From Halichondria panicea (taxonomy: Eukaryota > Porifera > Demospongiae > Suberitida > Halichondriidae): a DNA stretch of 64,000 bases. Shown piece after piece: positions 63,590-64,000 of the stretch. Under the pieces are notes generated by a model that saw nothing but the letters and a program-made list of their open reading frames with translations, had not been told where the DNA came from and ran no database searches. The stretch lies in contig NC_087380.1 of NCBI RefSeq assembly GCF_963675165.1, forward strand, positions 6,877,571 to 6,941,570, in the 5' to 3' direction. The translations under genes were made by a program, and so were the position numbers. Position 1 is the stretch's first letter. Every line of letters starts with the position of its first letter.

Positions 63590-64000
63590 CTGGAGGGGGG
63601 TAATACACAAGTGTCTGAGATCATGTGACTACAACAGAATTGCATTATCATGTACGTATGATCAGCGAAATTGAATGATTGCGTAGTGTTTGACTATTAC
63701 AACAGAATGCTTGTCATAATGTTCACAGGTAGATTTGTCTGCGAATTCACTGTTTAGCTCATTATTTTTATTCTGCTAAATTCTGCTCAAGTTATAGGTG
63801 TTATTCATAGCGTTTCTAATTTCCGAGTACACATTTTTGCGATTTTACTCTCATTCGCAGAAATCGCAGAAATTAAACTAATACCCGCATCAAATATGTC
63901 ACCTTAAGCAGTATATTAATTTTGATGATGGAACACCTACTCAGGAGTATCAGAGCGTGCTATTATCGGCACGGCCAGCTCCAAATTGTATACCAACACC

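Overview
This window looks like nuclear DNA of an early-branching animal, most likely a demosponge of the Amphimedon type. The evidence is AT-rich DNA with many short GT-AG introns, Death-domain/Ig/Roc-COR GTPase genes in tandem, a Death-domain kinase, a Hakai-like RING/HYB gene, purple-acid-phosphatase exons, and dense non-autonomous DNA transposons. The assignment is inferred from gene content; I could not run a search.

The backbone is a family of ROCO-like (Roc-COR) GTPase genes on the minus strand. The clearest copy (41256-51679) can be assembled from the sequence as 13 exons with matching phases and no stop. It encodes about 1,420 residues in the order C2-like domain, Death domain, Death domain, Roc-COR GTPase with a long coiled-coil insert, Ig-like domain, Death domain. 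A second copy (53794 to beyond 63589) has the same plan and runs off the right edge. A third (34285-37879) keeps only the C2 and first Death-domain exons and is frameshifted. At the left, two copies are joined (1926-11891): the last Death-domain exon of one is fused in frame to the first Death-domain exon of the next, giving an open chain Roc-COR, Ig, Death, Death, Roc-COR, Ig. A strongly diverged relative lies at 22820-26860. Its GTPase exon has two frameshifts and has lost the Asp of the DxGGQ motif.

Between these lie a Death-Death-kinase gene (19016-20862) with a degenerate copy (30876-32580), a Hakai/CBLL1-like gene 3' half (21152 to about 22245), and plus-strand purple acid phosphatase exons (38290-41060 and 52417-53270). 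The phosphatase exons separate neighbouring ROCO genes and were evidently duplicated with them. A nearly identical 3-kb block occurs twice (16078-19080 and 27817-30819).

The spaces are packed with inverted-repeat elements. At least three families make 9-bp target duplications that can be read directly on both sides, which suggests a Mutator-like or Merlin-like mechanism. One family (TIR TAGCCTCG...) contains RecQ-helicase-like gene fragments in two independent insertions, like Pack-MULEs, and also occurs as a 31-bp remnant that still has its 9-bp duplication. Other families show TA, TTA or 5-bp duplications. No tRNA, rRNA or CRISPR array was seen.
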